DNA from: Chrysaora quinquecirrha
Lineage: Eukaryota > Cnidaria > Scyphozoa > Semaeostomeae > Pelagiidae
Reading direction: 5' to 3'
DNA: 64,000 nt
NCBI GenBank assembly: GCA_014526335.1
Contig: JACTAT010000032.1
Coordinates: 3,426,642-3,490,641 of the forward strand
Below the pieces are notes generated by a model. The model saw only the letters and a program-made list of their open reading frames with translations. It made no database searches and was not told the origin of the DNA. Shown here piece after piece: positions 37,911 through 50,200 of the stretch; the stretch's first letter is position 1, and each line of letters begins with the position of its first letter. A program made the position numbers and the translations under genes.

Positions 37911-38650
37911 GCCATGCATATCTGATAGAAGCAGTAGATGATCTGATGAAGTGGAATCTCAATCTGCCAAATGTGTTTGCTGTCCACTACTTTCAATTGG
38001 CGCTAAATTACTGGAAATCGCCTAACACAGCGACATATCTATTGTCTCCATCTCCATTGTCTTTAAAGACAGACAGACGCGATCGGATTGGAAGAGTTCT
38101 TCAGTGTTTATGTTAATCAGTACAAAAAATTCGACTGGGCATTTTCATACGCAGCTCCAATATTGCATAAATAGAGGCACGATAGGGAAATCATATCCCT
38201 TGGCAATGTAATGAAAGCCACATGAAAGCAACGTCCCGGAATAATATCATCAGGTTAAAGCATTGCTTTTGTGTCCATTGTTTCTGAGAATTTTACGGGA
38301 CATATCTTCAACCGATTTTATTCTCAGATACAAGCAATCAACGATCTAATGGAAACATTTCTTTAGTAATTTTGGACATTTTCGTTGACACTTCCAATTT
38401 CTATCCGCAACGCAACATAGAATTCGCTATCCATCCAAATATATCTTAATGGACTTTCAAACAAATACTAAATGAACTGACGGAGACAGTTCTTTGGTGC
38501 GTCTCTTGCTTCCAAAAGTTTTATGGGACATTTTCGTGTAATTGACTTTAATGTAAGGGTGTAAGCGCTAATTGATCAGATTGAAAAGTTCTTCAGTGCC
38601 CATTGACTGCCAAACTTCAACAAACCGCAGAATAAGATAGCGTTCACAAG
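37911..38650 (-). pseudogene. Tandem decayed copies of the nuclease's last coding segment
   Basis: At least five segments resemble the final codons of the nuclease gene (around ELFPSDHLMLVSE at 38671-38735), on the same strand. They are near 37915-37955 (reads SDHLLLLSD), 38070-38110 (TEELFQSD), 38321-38375 (KEMFPLD then LLVSE), 38460-38505 (KELSPSVHL) and 38565-38610. Flanking words (ATGGGACATTTTCG-like) also repeat, so the unit is larger than the motif. Frames are broken in most. They lie beyond the stop codon, perhaps in the 3' untranslated region. Confidence 0.55.
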
Positions 38651-38659
38651 AAAAAATTC

Positions 38660-39274
38660 TCAGCTGACCCTTATCTCGGATACAAGCATCAAATGATCTG
38701 ACGGAAACAGTTCTTCGGCAATTTGTGATTCAGCAAGTTGAAGTGTATCTTTAAAAGCGTTCAAGAATATAAAATATATCCCAACGATAGACAATAGCAG
38801 GATAATAATAAACAATGGCTTTGTTATAAAAGATCTCTTTAGTCTGTTAAACACACGAGAACTGAAGCTCGTTCTTGCATACTTAAGAATGATGACCGAA
38901 ACACTGAAAACTAGCATTATAATAACCCCTATAGAACAAGCCCAGAGCAATTCGTACAGCCTGAGTTTAGTAGGACTACAAGGCTCGCAGTAAGATTCGT
39001 CGCAAATAGTGTCTGCTCTATGGGTTGCAACACAAATACCACATTTGCACATGCCATTTGGTCCACAATCCCAGTAGCATGACTTCTCATACACGATTCC
39101 TTCTGATAGTTTCCTTGCTATGTTTTGTATGGTAGCTAAACGTGCCCAGTAAAGATCATTTTTGTATTCCTTTGCATAACCGGCTCCATGACCTAGTCTA
39201 TAGACTGACTCCACTTTTAACCCTGCCTTTGATACCAAGATGCGATCCGGACGACTATGAAGACCAGGACGAGG
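38660..39274 (-). CDS. Nuclease exon 3: Cys-rich insert, TM hairpin, SDH end
   Basis: Acceptor CTACAG, in phase 0 after the M of exon 2. The first codons read PRPGLHSRPDRILVSKAG, and the last exon residues are SDHLMLVSEIRVS and a stop. The upstream part to 39310 in the open frame is intronic. Confidence 0.85.
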   Translation of the reverse strand, partial: PRPGLHSRPDRILVSKAGLKVESVYRLGHGAGYAKEYKNDLYWARLATIQNIARKLSEGIVYEKSCYWDCGPNGMCKCGICVATHRADTICDESYCEPCSPTKLRLYELLWACSIGVIIMLVFSVSVIILKYARTSFSSRVFNRLKRSFITKPLFIIILLLSIVGIYFIFLNAFKDTLQLAESQIAEELFPSDHLMLVSEIRVS

Positions 39275-41900
39275 CTGTAGAGATAAAGAAGATAGCGTGA
39301 AACTGTGCAATAGATCTTGTCGACGATTGCAGAAATTTTTAAATTTCGGTATAGACAGTTTTTATGCAAAATGTGTATAGATTTATTCTAAGTGCAAAGT
39401 TTTGCCCCCCTGGGTACATGATCTATGGATGGACGGGGATGTGCCGCCAAAATTTTACAGACCCACCAACTTATAATGTAGACTATTACAGGACACTTTC
39501 CCTGCAACATGGGGAATAAGAAGCAGAATATGAGAGTAGTAAGGCATTTTATGCGATATTAATACTTTGAAATTGCACTACGGACATCTTTGACACAATA
39601 TTAAATAAAACTATATGTACTCAAATAAAAGTGAACTTTTTTAATTTTCTTACATTTCCCACCCTTCTGTTATATGGGAATTGGGATAAAATCTTACTAA
39701 TGTTTAGAGATTTTCAGGGCCAAAGACCCACCCACATGGGTAGCACATATCCGTACCCAAGCTATATCAAGTACCACCAAGGAGTTTTACTATCTCAGCG
39801 CATGTATAATCAATTTTAGAAGCATTCAGTTTTTGACTTTATAAGGGCTTAGACCGAGGGGGAGGTAAAAAGTTTCAAGCCTTTATAGAATTGGGAACTT
39901 TGAAGGCTCATCAAACTGAGAACACAAATTCTAGGACAGTGAAATTTTTTACTTAGACTAAGTCGTTGATGCTTTATACAATTTTAGCATCAAGGCTCAA
40001 TAACTTGTGATTTTGAAAAATTTTCGAATAGGTTTACCAAAAAGGTTTATATTACAAAACAAAGCCGTACAATGTGATGTAAAGAGCTTGTGCAGAATTC
40101 AGGGGTGCCAGAAGCACAGGGGCAGTGGGGGCAGCTGCCCCCTGCCCTCGGAAAAATTGCCAAATTCTTTTATTTTCCTATTGTTTTGCCCTAAAATTGT
40201 TGCTTCTGCCCCAGCAGCCCTGCATTGCTTCCGGCGCCCTTGGCAGAAATGTCATATTTTATTAACTTCACATTTTCCAGACAGGTTCACTCCAAAGAGG
40301 TATGTTAATGAGGCTTTGGTACCATAAGTCATTATTGACTAGTTACAATATATACACACAGATGGCCCATTTGTCCCACAATTTTCAGCTTTTAAAGCCT
40401 AAAATGTCAATATGACAAACCTACCATATTACTGAATGTAAAACCCTTCCTTCTAGGATAAATAGATGACCATGCATCAGCAAATTTATAATCTGAATGT
40501 CCATGAAACCAAGGCTTCTGTGCTCTTTTACAATGATCAGGTGCCTTAGCATCAAAGTTGCCATTCATAAGAGCATTGACTGGCCAATGATAATCACTAT
40601 AGACATTCAAGTCACCAAGAAGAACAGTTTGCTCTATGCCAGCTGTATGTAAGTACTTCAAAACATCCCATACATTATCACACTGGTCTCTTCTATCATA
40701 CGACAAATGCAACACAATAAATGAAATCTCCCTGTCGTTGAACTCAATCTGAGCACTCAGCAGTGCTCTTGAATTTGTATCCATGCCATGCCCCCTGGAG
40801 AAATTCACTTGGTGATAAGAGAGTATACGATGCTTACTTAACAAACCAATGCCTTCCCATTCCCAACCAGGGGGACCTTTGCTTGAATCTTTGATGAAGT
40901 TTATTGGGTGATACATCATCCATTTGTGAGCAGGTAATAGTTCTTGAAGGTCATGTATCTGATTGTATTTTTTATCCTTATGAGCACGGACTTCTTGAAA
41001 AGCTATCACATCTATGTCATGATTTTTTATCTGAAACAGAAGCAAACAAGCATTAGATTATGGAACAGTTAATGAACTGGGTTTTTTTCTGCTGTTCAAG
41101 TCTGCTTTCAATGTAAAACTCCTTTTGGAAAGTTTAGAGTGAAGGAAGGTGAAGGGCAAAGTGCCGAGTGCTAGGATCTCAGAAGTAGGTTACCTGATCA
41201 AGACCAGGACCCTGGCTGTAATGCTACTGTGACTAGGCTTGAACCCTGACCAAACTGAACTCCAGATGCCATGGTCAGCTGGGTTACACCACTATGCCAC
41301 AGCACCTTCAAATATAAACTCCAAAGTGGAATTTATATGATCCTCTAGCCAGTGTGCACCCAGAGATCTCCAGTGTGGAGTTTACAGCTTTATCAGCATA
41401 TTGGCATGGATATTTTAGCTAACAATAGCCAAGGCTAATATTGTAATGATGGAACAATAGATTCTTGATAACAATAGATTGGTTCTATTGGTGTTAAACT
41501 CTGGCATGAACGTTACAAATAATTCATCTTCCTGGTCCTTTATATTTAGTTACTTTACTTGTACTCTTTTAATTGTGTAGATTTATAGGCTGCACCTGGA
41601 GCTGCTGCCCCCAACAAACCCCCACTGTGATATCAGTTATATTAATGATTTTATTACACATAACACTGATTCTGACCATAAAACCATTTAAAAAGAATTA
41701 GCCTATCTAATGTAGATAGATAGAGTATCTAGGCCAATCAAATTTTTCTAATTTACCATCTCGGCTATGTAAAGTTTCCTGATTTCCCAGTGAAACATGA
41801 CGTTCCAGATATTATATGTTGCCACTGTGACTTCATTATCATTCTTTCCATCTGCCAATAGTGGACAAAAAAGCCAAAGAACACCAAAAATTAGGCGCAT
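38660..41900 (-). CDS. Secreted/membrane-anchored endonuclease/exonuclease/phosphatase
   Basis: Three exons (41900-41757, 41030-40425, 39274-38660) join in phase 0 into 454 residues. I chose the ATG at 41900 because a signal peptide (MRLIFGVLWLFCPLLADG) follows; an upstream in-frame ATG at 42128 would add a polar leader. EEP-family (DNase I/Mg-phosphodiesterase-like) motifs come in order: TYNIWN (28-33), FQEV with the metal-binding Glu about 61, EGIGLLSKHRI (108-117), LHLSYD (155-160), LLGDLNVYSD (185-194), RPDRI (258-262) and SDH (442-444). Between RPDRI and SDH lie about 180 residues, including a Cys-rich segment (316-349, CYWDCGPNGMCKCGIC) and two membrane helices (about 358-381, 402-423). 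The hairpin would keep both catalytic halves on the outer or luminal face. Whether it cuts nucleic acid or a phospho-lipid cannot be told. Confidence 0.85.
39311..40420. other. Nuclease intron 2: no further gene
   Basis: This is intron sequence. Around 40100-40260 is a GC-rich patch with words such as GGGGGCAGCTGCCCCCTGCC, partly palindromic, probably a dispersed repeat. The 106-codon plus-strand frame at 40007 crosses it and is not supported. Confidence 0.5.
40425..41030 (-). CDS. Nuclease exon 2: catalytic core
   Basis: 606 bases, acceptor TTTCAG and donor GTAGGT, phase 0 at both ends. It encodes IKNHDIDVIAFQEV through KGFTFSNM, with most catalytic motifs. The frame is intact. Confidence 0.9.
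41141..41311 (-). mobile_element. tRNA-derived SINE, inverted copy, in nuclease intron 1
   Basis: This is the inverse complement of the SINE at 37136-37310. It contains the B-box complement (GGCTTGAACCCTGA) and the GGATCTCAG tail. Two copies face each other about 4 kb apart, either side of the last two nuclease exons. Confidence 0.75.
41757..41900 (-). CDS. Nuclease exon 1: signal peptide and first motif
   Basis: 144 bases ending at donor GTAAAT. It encodes the signal peptide, then EVTVATYNIWNV and HWEIRKLYIAEM. The open frame extends upstream to 42128 (MSSDLATSSIKSQSRS...), which would make an internal hydrophobic anchor of the leader if translated. Confidence 0.8.
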
Positions 41901-42308
41901 TTCTAAGTTAGAGTGTGCAGTTTTTTTTTGTATTAGAGACAATTTTGAAAATTTTTGAAAAATATTCCACTGACCTCGTTCTGAGGACGAGTGGTCAATA
42001 GAAGGATCCAGGCTCGAACCATTATCTCTAAGGTTCGAACCTAGAGCCTCTGCCATCTGAGGTGCTTCCATATCTGTTGTTGATCTTGATTGGGACTTGA
42101 TTGATGATGTTGCAAGGTCGCTTGACATCCTGCATCTTGGTCTGGTTTATTCTCGAGTGCACATTTTGGTACCAAAGGCAGGTACGATTCGCTTTTAACA
42201 ATAAGTAGCCAAGAAGGGGCTGAATCATCACCAAGGCTCATTGCAGTTTTTTAAGCTGCTCCCACCGTCACTGACCTAAATGAATATCCCACGGTATCAC
42301 AAAAAAGG

Positions 42309-42516
42309 ATGTTAGAACTTCAGTATAGTCTGTTCAACACACGAGAGCTGAAACTCGTCCTTGCATTCTTTAGAATGACGACAGAAACACTAAGACTAAC
42401 ATCATAATAACCCATACAGAACAAGTCCAGAGCAATTCGTACAGCCTTAGTTTAGTAGGTCTACAAGGATCGCAGAAAGACTCATCACAAATAGTGTCCG
42501 TTCTATGCACTGCAAC
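42309..42516 (-). pseudogene. Partial paralogue of the nuclease last exon
   Basis: On the minus strand it reads VAVHRTDTICDESFCDPCRP, then TKLRLYELLWTCS. It matches residues about 332-395 of the intact gene (ATHRADTICDESYCEPCSPT...). One base is missing after MMLVL, shifting the frame into an early stop. Only this internal piece is present. It points to an earlier tandem copy upstream of the intact gene. Confidence 0.8.
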
Positions 42517-42898
42517 AACAAGATATGCTGTCTCTGTAGTTTACTTGAACCTAAGCACTAAGCAGGCATAATTTACACGAAGCAAGCATTTCTAATCTGA
42601 CTCGGGAATTTTTCGTCTGCAACTCGTGCAAGCGTCAATCAATTTTGCTAGTTCTATGTCAATTTAACAAAGAATCTTATGAAACCTGTTATTTTTAGTA
42701 TATTCTGGCTGCAAACAACAAATGCTCATAGAAAGAAGCTTGTGCATGATTACAAAGTCCATACGAGACCAATGGCCATGATGAAATCTTGGCCGTTTTT
42801 TGGCTCTGATAAAGTCAATGTGTTGTATGTTTGAAACAAACTGGGAGCATGTGCATGTGTTCAGATCTGCTCATTATGCTGCAGTGAATCTAAACAGA

Positions 42899-43312
42899 GC
42901 CCCAGGGGGGTACTCATTAACTTTCAATACGGGGGTCCATGCCAATATTTGGGGTCCGAAATCTTAAGCTTATTCAATATTAAGGGTCTGTGAATTATAA
43001 CATGGACAAAAATTCAATATGGACATGAACAAATATTCATTTGGGGTCCACAAATCTGAAGGAAGAATCTTGCGATTTGGTGTGATTCATTACAATGACC
43101 CATCCAACTGCCAAGAGCTTATAAATTGTAAATTGTAATTAAACTGATGGCTTAACCCTAGAAAACATTTTAGATTCCCAAAAATAGATAGCAATATTTG
43201 GGGTCCCAGATCCCAAAAACATTAAACTCGATATTTAGGGGTCTGCAAGGAAATAGTGGAATGCACCCCCCGTATTGACAGTTCATGAGTACCCCCCTGG
43301 GAACAAAGCTAT
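42899..43312. mobile_element. MITE with CCCAGGGGGGTACTCAT ends
   Basis: Left end CCCAGGGGGGTACTCATTAA, right end TTCATGAGTACCCCCCTGGG, an inverse complement. GGGGTCC and ATTTGGGGTC words repeat inside. It belongs with 20556-21028 and 21528-21891. Region 43313-44005 holds no gene and should include the transporter promoter. Confidence 0.8.
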
Positions 43313-44005
43313 CAGCTGTGTGTAAAATGTTCACCAGTTTACTCGGCATAACTGTAACGTAACTGCGACTTATGGAACCTGTACCGAAATTAATTTCTGA
43401 CTACGCCACTACTTCAGCAGCTTTGCTGCATATAACGCCTTAACTGCACCTTTAACTGATTTAACTTCGACCTCTGAATCCAGAGCCGCAGCTAAAATGC
43501 ACATTTCAAAATGCAGCTACTTTGTTAAGGTTCACAACTGAAATAAATTCGCTGCGTCCAAACTTCGAGGCACAACTAGGCCTAAGAGACATCGATGTTT
43601 TAAGATAAGGGGCCATTAAATTACAGGGAGCCCCGTTAGCAACATGAAAATATTGGTTGCTAGGGAAAATTTCAAACACCTCATACACCAGTCTTCGTAG
43701 CTACATGCCTTTCTTACACGCCTCGTTTCGTTTCATTAAAACTTACGTAAGTTTTAGATATCTTCTGGACAAAAACTGTTTTGAATTATTTGAGTTCAGC
43801 TCAAACGGTTATTCAACAAAATCTTGAATTAGATTTGTTGGTTTTGGCAGAGAATTTGTGTTTGTTACAAAACTACTGCTCATGCTGAACGAAATCTTTG
43901 ACATCGCACTTGGCTTATTGTTATTCATGATGATGAAAAAACCGCTAAGCCCTTAAGTATCTCCAAGTAAAAAAATACAAGTTAAAGGGTTACTAGAGAT
44001 TCGCC

Positions 44006-44258
44006 ATGGCAGAACAGACAAGTTTTGAAGAAAAAATGAATTCTCAAGAAAGTAAAACAACGAAAATGGATGTGCAGAGTGAAGAAACGCATGGGTCTTC
44101 GGATTTGCAAAATCAAGAGAAAAAAGAAAAAGCATGGTGTTGGGTTGTGTGTTTTGCCGCTTTTTTGATTATTCTTATGAGAAAGGGTTTCTTACTTTCT
44201 TTTGGATTGATACTTCCTGATATCTTGAAAGAATTCAAGCAAAGTAAAGCGAAAACAG
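44006..44258 (+). CDS. Transporter exon 1
   Basis: The ATG at 44006 opens MAEQTSFEEKMNSQESKTTK. The exon ends AKTG at donor GTAAAG in phase 1. The track beyond the donor is intronic. Confidence 0.85.
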
Positions 44259-47200
44259 GTAAAGTTAGTTTCTGTGTTGCATTTCTGATATACCTTACAG
44301 AATTATTTTTGATGCACTCTAAACAGAATTTATGTTTTCGTGTCTCCTCGGGGGCGCCAAAAAGATGGGGACAGCTAGGGCAGCTTTGCTTGACCAGCCT
44401 TATTTAACTCTCCACCACTTCTTTGTAGTGTGTTGGCTTCTAAACATTTTTGTAATAAGAAAGTTGTTTATAAGAGCGCAGTAGCTAAGGCTCCTCTAAT
44501 TTAATTTGGCGTCAACTGACCCATCGACACAAGAGCTCTGGCATCTCGTTCTTTTTTGAAGGCAAATCGTTGTTGCACAGTTCCAGAAAGTTGGGTATGT
44601 TCAACCTCTGCGATTATTTTGTAACTGATTCATGTCAGTTGCAGCTGGTCTGAGTACACTTTTTTTTTAATAAGCAACCACTCAATAAGCAACTAGGGCT
44701 GAACTGACCTTAACATTAAGCAACTTGAGGGCTCAATTGAACTACTGTAAGCAACTAAGAAGTCAAACAAGCAAGCCTATTCTCTTTCTTGTGTTAGGAA
44801 ATTGTTCTTCGTTCTTATATTTTGCATGTTGAAGTTCTAGCTAACGTTTTTCCACTTACTGTCTCCCAAAAGTCATGTTGTAGGCCTAACAGATGACGAT
44901 TTTGACCCGCAAAGTCATGGGTGGTTAGCAGGTACAGAAAAATGTTAAGCAACGTTTAAGCAACTTTGAGGGCTGAAATGTCTAAAATTTTAAGCAACTT
45001 TGAGGGCTGGACGAAAGTCAAGTTGCTTATTAAAAATGAAAAGTGTAGTCATTTATGAGAAAAAAGACTTGCCTCTTGCTTTCCTATACTTTGTGGGCTT
45101 AGAACCAAAGTATGGTCTTGGAAATTAAAAAGTGTTGGTTGTATTTTACTTTTTAAGTGAAGCAGTGTTTCATTGATAGAGTTGTGAATAATAGAACAAT
45201 CCCCATGAACCCCTTATCCCAGAAACGAATCAAAGGTTCTTATATCAGCATCGGCCAACATCTGTTTATCAACATAAATTTAAATCTGCTCCATTTGTAC
45301 ATAAGTTTGACATTTTTTTTTCATTTTTTAATTCGAATTTTTGTCATCTGCGTGATGCAGAAGCCCTGCAGATTATATATACAGATACAAATACAGATCA
45401 CGGAGGGTAAAGAATAAAGTACATCTAAAATTATCTTAAAGGCTGTCTAGTTATCGAAGAGTTGAAGGGGATGTTGCCCAAGCTGACTGGTTATTATGTT
45501 TTGCTGAGCTAAGCGACTGTGTCTAGCTATCTCTCCTGTAACTAAGTCTTTCTTGTGCACTTTTATGTACCTTATATGTTTCCGTTTAGTTCCATTCCTT
45601 GCATATTTTCGGAATACCACCATTTTGAAATAAAAAAGACGCTAATCTACTAATGGTGTTTTAAAAAAATTTCCTGACAGCAGCATGCCCAGATCCCCGA
45701 TGTGTTTACCGGTAAACTGTTTGACATGCGGCAACACAATTCCGTGTCATCAGTTGAATTTTAACAAACAGTAGAGACATCTAATTGTAGAAAATTTCGT
45801 CAAGACCCTGTGCACACTAGAACGGGATCAGTTTGGTTCCGCTCTTTTTTGGAACTGATCCCAAATTTTGCACCCGTGCACACGGGATCGGGCTGAAAAT
45901 ATTTTGCGTACACACGAGACCCAGGTCCAAAAAGATCCGCTGTTTTGACATGCGCAGGAAGCATGTTCGAACAAAAGAGATAGCAGTTTAGCGCCAAAGA
46001 CCAGAGATTTCTTTGTTTTCCTTTCTCATTTTCATTGTTATCGGCCTACAGTAGCGAATCTCTCGAGAGTTCTTAAAATCTAGCAATCAACTATGAGAAC
46101 TATTAAAATTACAGTAAGCAAATTATGAATTTTAATTGGATAGCGGAGGAGAAAGCATTGCCACAGAATTTTGAGCCTTGCTAAGGAAGGTTGTTTGCAG
46201 CCTCAAATAAACTAAGAAACTTGCCTCGTTTTCTATCCGTACTAATTTGGATCGGATCCAGATGTTGACACGAGAGCAAAATGGACCCGATCCTTAAAAG
46301 AACGGCTTTTTTATCCGATCCAAAAAAGTACGGATAGCCGTGCCAAACTAGATGGGATAGCGGTGTTCTCGTGTGTACGGAAGGCCTATACGTACCAGTT
46401 TGGGAACGGATCCAAATGGATCCGCTCTCGTATGCACGGGGTCTAAAATAGGACTTGGATTAATCTGAAACGTTCATATGCACAAACACAAATAGAAGAT
46501 TCAAACAATAACCATAACAATAACAATAAAAACAATTAAAACCTCTTCTTTTACTATATTTTAATTCTATGAACATTGTGACAATAGCTTGGATTGGATC
46601 AATAGCTGCATTCTTCGCATATTTATTTGGTCCTGTCACAAGTGCATTATCAAAACGATTTGGTCATCATATTGTCGTTATCAGTGGTGGAATATTATGT
46701 TCTATTGGCTTAGTATTAACATCATTCGCTACAAAACTTGAATATATGTATATCAGTTTTGGATTCATCGCTGGAATTGGATGTTGTCTGTTTTATACAC
46801 CTGTTCAAGTAGTTCTTTCATCATGTTTTCACAAGAACAAATCATTGGCCATGAGCATAGCAGCTTCTGGTAAGTAAACCCAAAAGATTTTTGCTCTTTT
46901 TATCTAAAAGGGTAAAGGTAAATGTAAAAAAGCATTACTTTTACGTAACACCGTTTTCTAAAGCTGCATATATTCAACAGCAGTTTACAATTATTTACGT
47001 AAGCGATTGACAATTCACTCCTTGCCAATCTTGCACCCTAAAGTCTATTGTTTTACACGGAAATCCCCTGGACATCCCTTTTTTTTTCAAAAGGAATATC
47101 GTACGCCTTTACCAAGACTGACATGAAATGGCCCCCGCTTCTCAGCTCTGGTCATTTTCTATATTCATTTTTGCCATGCTGCAGCCAATTACTCCATTAG

Positions 47201-50200
47201 GTTTTTCCATGGATTTTAGGCCTTCTTCATTAAGATTTCAATTTTACACCTTGGTACGGCTTTGTATCTACTAAAACCTTGGCACGTCCAGACGGTCACC
47301 CATCTAGCGAGTAGCCTACAATCTTGGAAAAAAATATATTGGAACAGTCTAAAAGTTTTTCTGTTGTCGAAAGTTGCTCCCTTCTCCCCCGGTACAATGT
47401 TATTTCGAACAAAAGTTGTCTTGCTTTAACCAACAAAATTGTTTTGGGGGTAAATGGGGAAGCATTAGAGTTGTTAAATCACTGGAATAAACAGCGTCCT
47501 TCAAAAGAGGCCTTGTTCCAAATATTTTGTCCAAGATTGAAGGCTGAGCCATGCATAATATAGCTGTGTTCAACAGAAAGAAACCGGTGTTTCCAGTGTT
47601 CGATGGAGCTAGGATGTAGTAATACGCAGTCATAGAAGAACTTCAACATAAACATTCACTGATTTCATAATAGTTAGGTTCTCACAATGACAATGTCAAC
47701 GATGGTACCTACCAGGCCTAAGATACCCAAATGTAACAAAGTTAGGCTCAGATAAAGCAAGTCCAATTTCTAGGCGGTCTTATGTGAATTTTTTTACCTA
47801 CTAACGGCCAGGTACATTTTGCACTTTTTTAAGCTAATCAGTGAGCAAATCGGGCTGTTCTGCGTGAGTGGAGCAAGCGCTAATCACACGACGATTAGAG
47901 CTTAAATAGCTAGAGAGGAACTGCGTGACTTTTAGTTCTTACACCATTCGCCTAGGGTATTCAAACGCAATGTGGTCAGGCTCGGATGAATGGGCGCAGT
48001 TTCTTAAAAGGTATTCTATATACAGCCCGAGGCTCTCCTTCCGTTTTGCTTTGTGTTTCGGCTATGTTGAGCCTTCTTCGGTACAGTACATGTTACTATA
48101 CATAACTACAATACCTATACATATAAATATCATTTAAACATATTTTTCACAAATGGCAGCATAAAGATAGCTTTTTCCACATGTGGCATGCCACGATTAT
48201 GGGATTCGAACCAAAAATTGCATGATCAGAGAGCCAAAGACGATTCAACCGAGCCCAATGAGCTCGTATAGTAACTCCGTAAGCCATACAATCCAAGGTT
48301 ATCCTCAAAATTTTGATTTGCGTGTCCGCTATGTTAATCCTTCTTTAGCACCATATACATTTACATATATTGCTCACGAATGGCAAACACTATGATAGAA
48401 TTTCCATAAAATGACGAACGATAAGATAATTGAAAGGATTTGAACCCAAGATTGCATGATGAGAGAGCAGAGGACAATTCCACTGAGCTGTGAGGACAAT
48501 TCCACTGAGCTGTAGATTCCAATGAGCCATATTGAGCCCAATGGGCGTTGGTATATTATGGAGCGTAAACGCACTTGTTTCTTCTAGGCTCAAATGCTGG
48601 GACATTAGCAATGGGTCCTTTATTCAGCAAGCTCCAACAAAGCTATGGCTGGAGAACGACGTACAATATAATGGCGATTCAGGGACTTTTAATTGCTTTG
48701 TTAGCACTGACATTCAGACCGTCCAAGTGCTTTCCGCATACGGTGACTAAAGAGAAACGCTCGTTTTGGGAGATGCTAAAGCTCTGTTTCGATAGAGATT
48801 TGCTAAAGAATAAAATGTTTGTTGCATATCTCATGGCAGTAACATCGACTGCGTTTGGGACATATGTACCGAAGACATTTCTTGTAAGTTTCATAGTGCT
48901 GTTTTATATACCGGAGGTTCTGTAGTACCATTTTGGTACCAGTGTGTGCAAGCAAATATGGGTGGGTTTTTTGGCCCTGAAATTCTCTAAGCATGGGTAT
49001 CAGTTTAGCCAAAATCCTAAAAGAGAGGAGGGGATATCGAAAAAAGTTTAAAACTACATATTTGAGTCTAGCTAATGCTAACATTGCGTCAAATATGTTC
49101 TGCAAGTAATATTAAGGAACTAACAATACTGTTTCAATTTTTAGATCACGTATGCAAGTGAAATTGGAGTGAATCCATCACAGTCATCTTCCTTATACAT
49201 ATATCTTGCACTGTCAGGAATGGCTGGAAAATTCATTATTGGAATTCTATCAAAAACCCAGAAAATACGAAAGTCTTTACTTTGTCAGATATGTATTTTT
49301 TTATCAGGATTGACAGCAGCTTTTTCTGGTTTTGGATCATCATACACAGGCCTTGTCCTATTTGCTGTGTTTTATGGCCTATTCGATGGAGCATATGGTG
49401 GGATAATTTCAGTGACAACTTTAGGAGTAGTTGGACAGGAGAAGATGAATTATGCTTGGGGAAATCTATTGGGGTTTGAGTCGTTTGCATTTCTACTTGG
49501 CCCACCGATTACTGGTATGCAGTTCAAAGCAATATTACTGTAAGCCTATACTAATACTTTCTGAGCGCAACACCAGAAATTATCATCCAGAGGCGGCAGT
49601 ACAAAACCAAACTTGCGAAGTCTTTTACCAGGGGCCAAGCTGCGGGATAATATTTTCGGGTTTCCCCGAATGAAACAGCTATTGCCCTTTGTTTACAGAC
49701 GGTACTTCTAAGTACCACAATCAAAGAAAAGGCATAAAATTCCGGTCCCGTAGAATATTTACGATTCATGCGTTTTACATGAAGTAAAAGATGAAGATTA
49801 CGTAAAAACTATAGCTTTGCTCAAACTTTGGCTGTTGCTTTCAACATGGCGACATGATTTCGAAGCAAACTTTGATCTTGCGACCAATTTTCAGTGACAC
49901 AAAATTTTGGCCTAAATTGAAAATCGAAAAGTGCTATTTTTCTGACAGTAAATGACTAAATTAAGGAAAGTTAGTACTTTTCTAGTAGCATTTTGAGAGT
50001 TTAGGGCCTTTTGGGGAGAAAAATTAAAAATCGCCCAAGCCCCCCCCCCCTGAAAATTTTTCACCGATTTTGTCCTTTCCTGACCCATATCGGTCTGACT
50101 GACAGATTTGAGTACGTACGTTATCGTGAATATTTCTTACGGTGGTAAATAAAGGGTTAAAAGGTTTTTACCCCATAGACAGGGCATAGTCATGACCCCA

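Noticed and set aside
48435..48500. tRNA gene
   Set aside because: A- and B-box-like words are present but the arms do not form a proper cloverleaf and a similar copy lies nearby; a SINE fits better.
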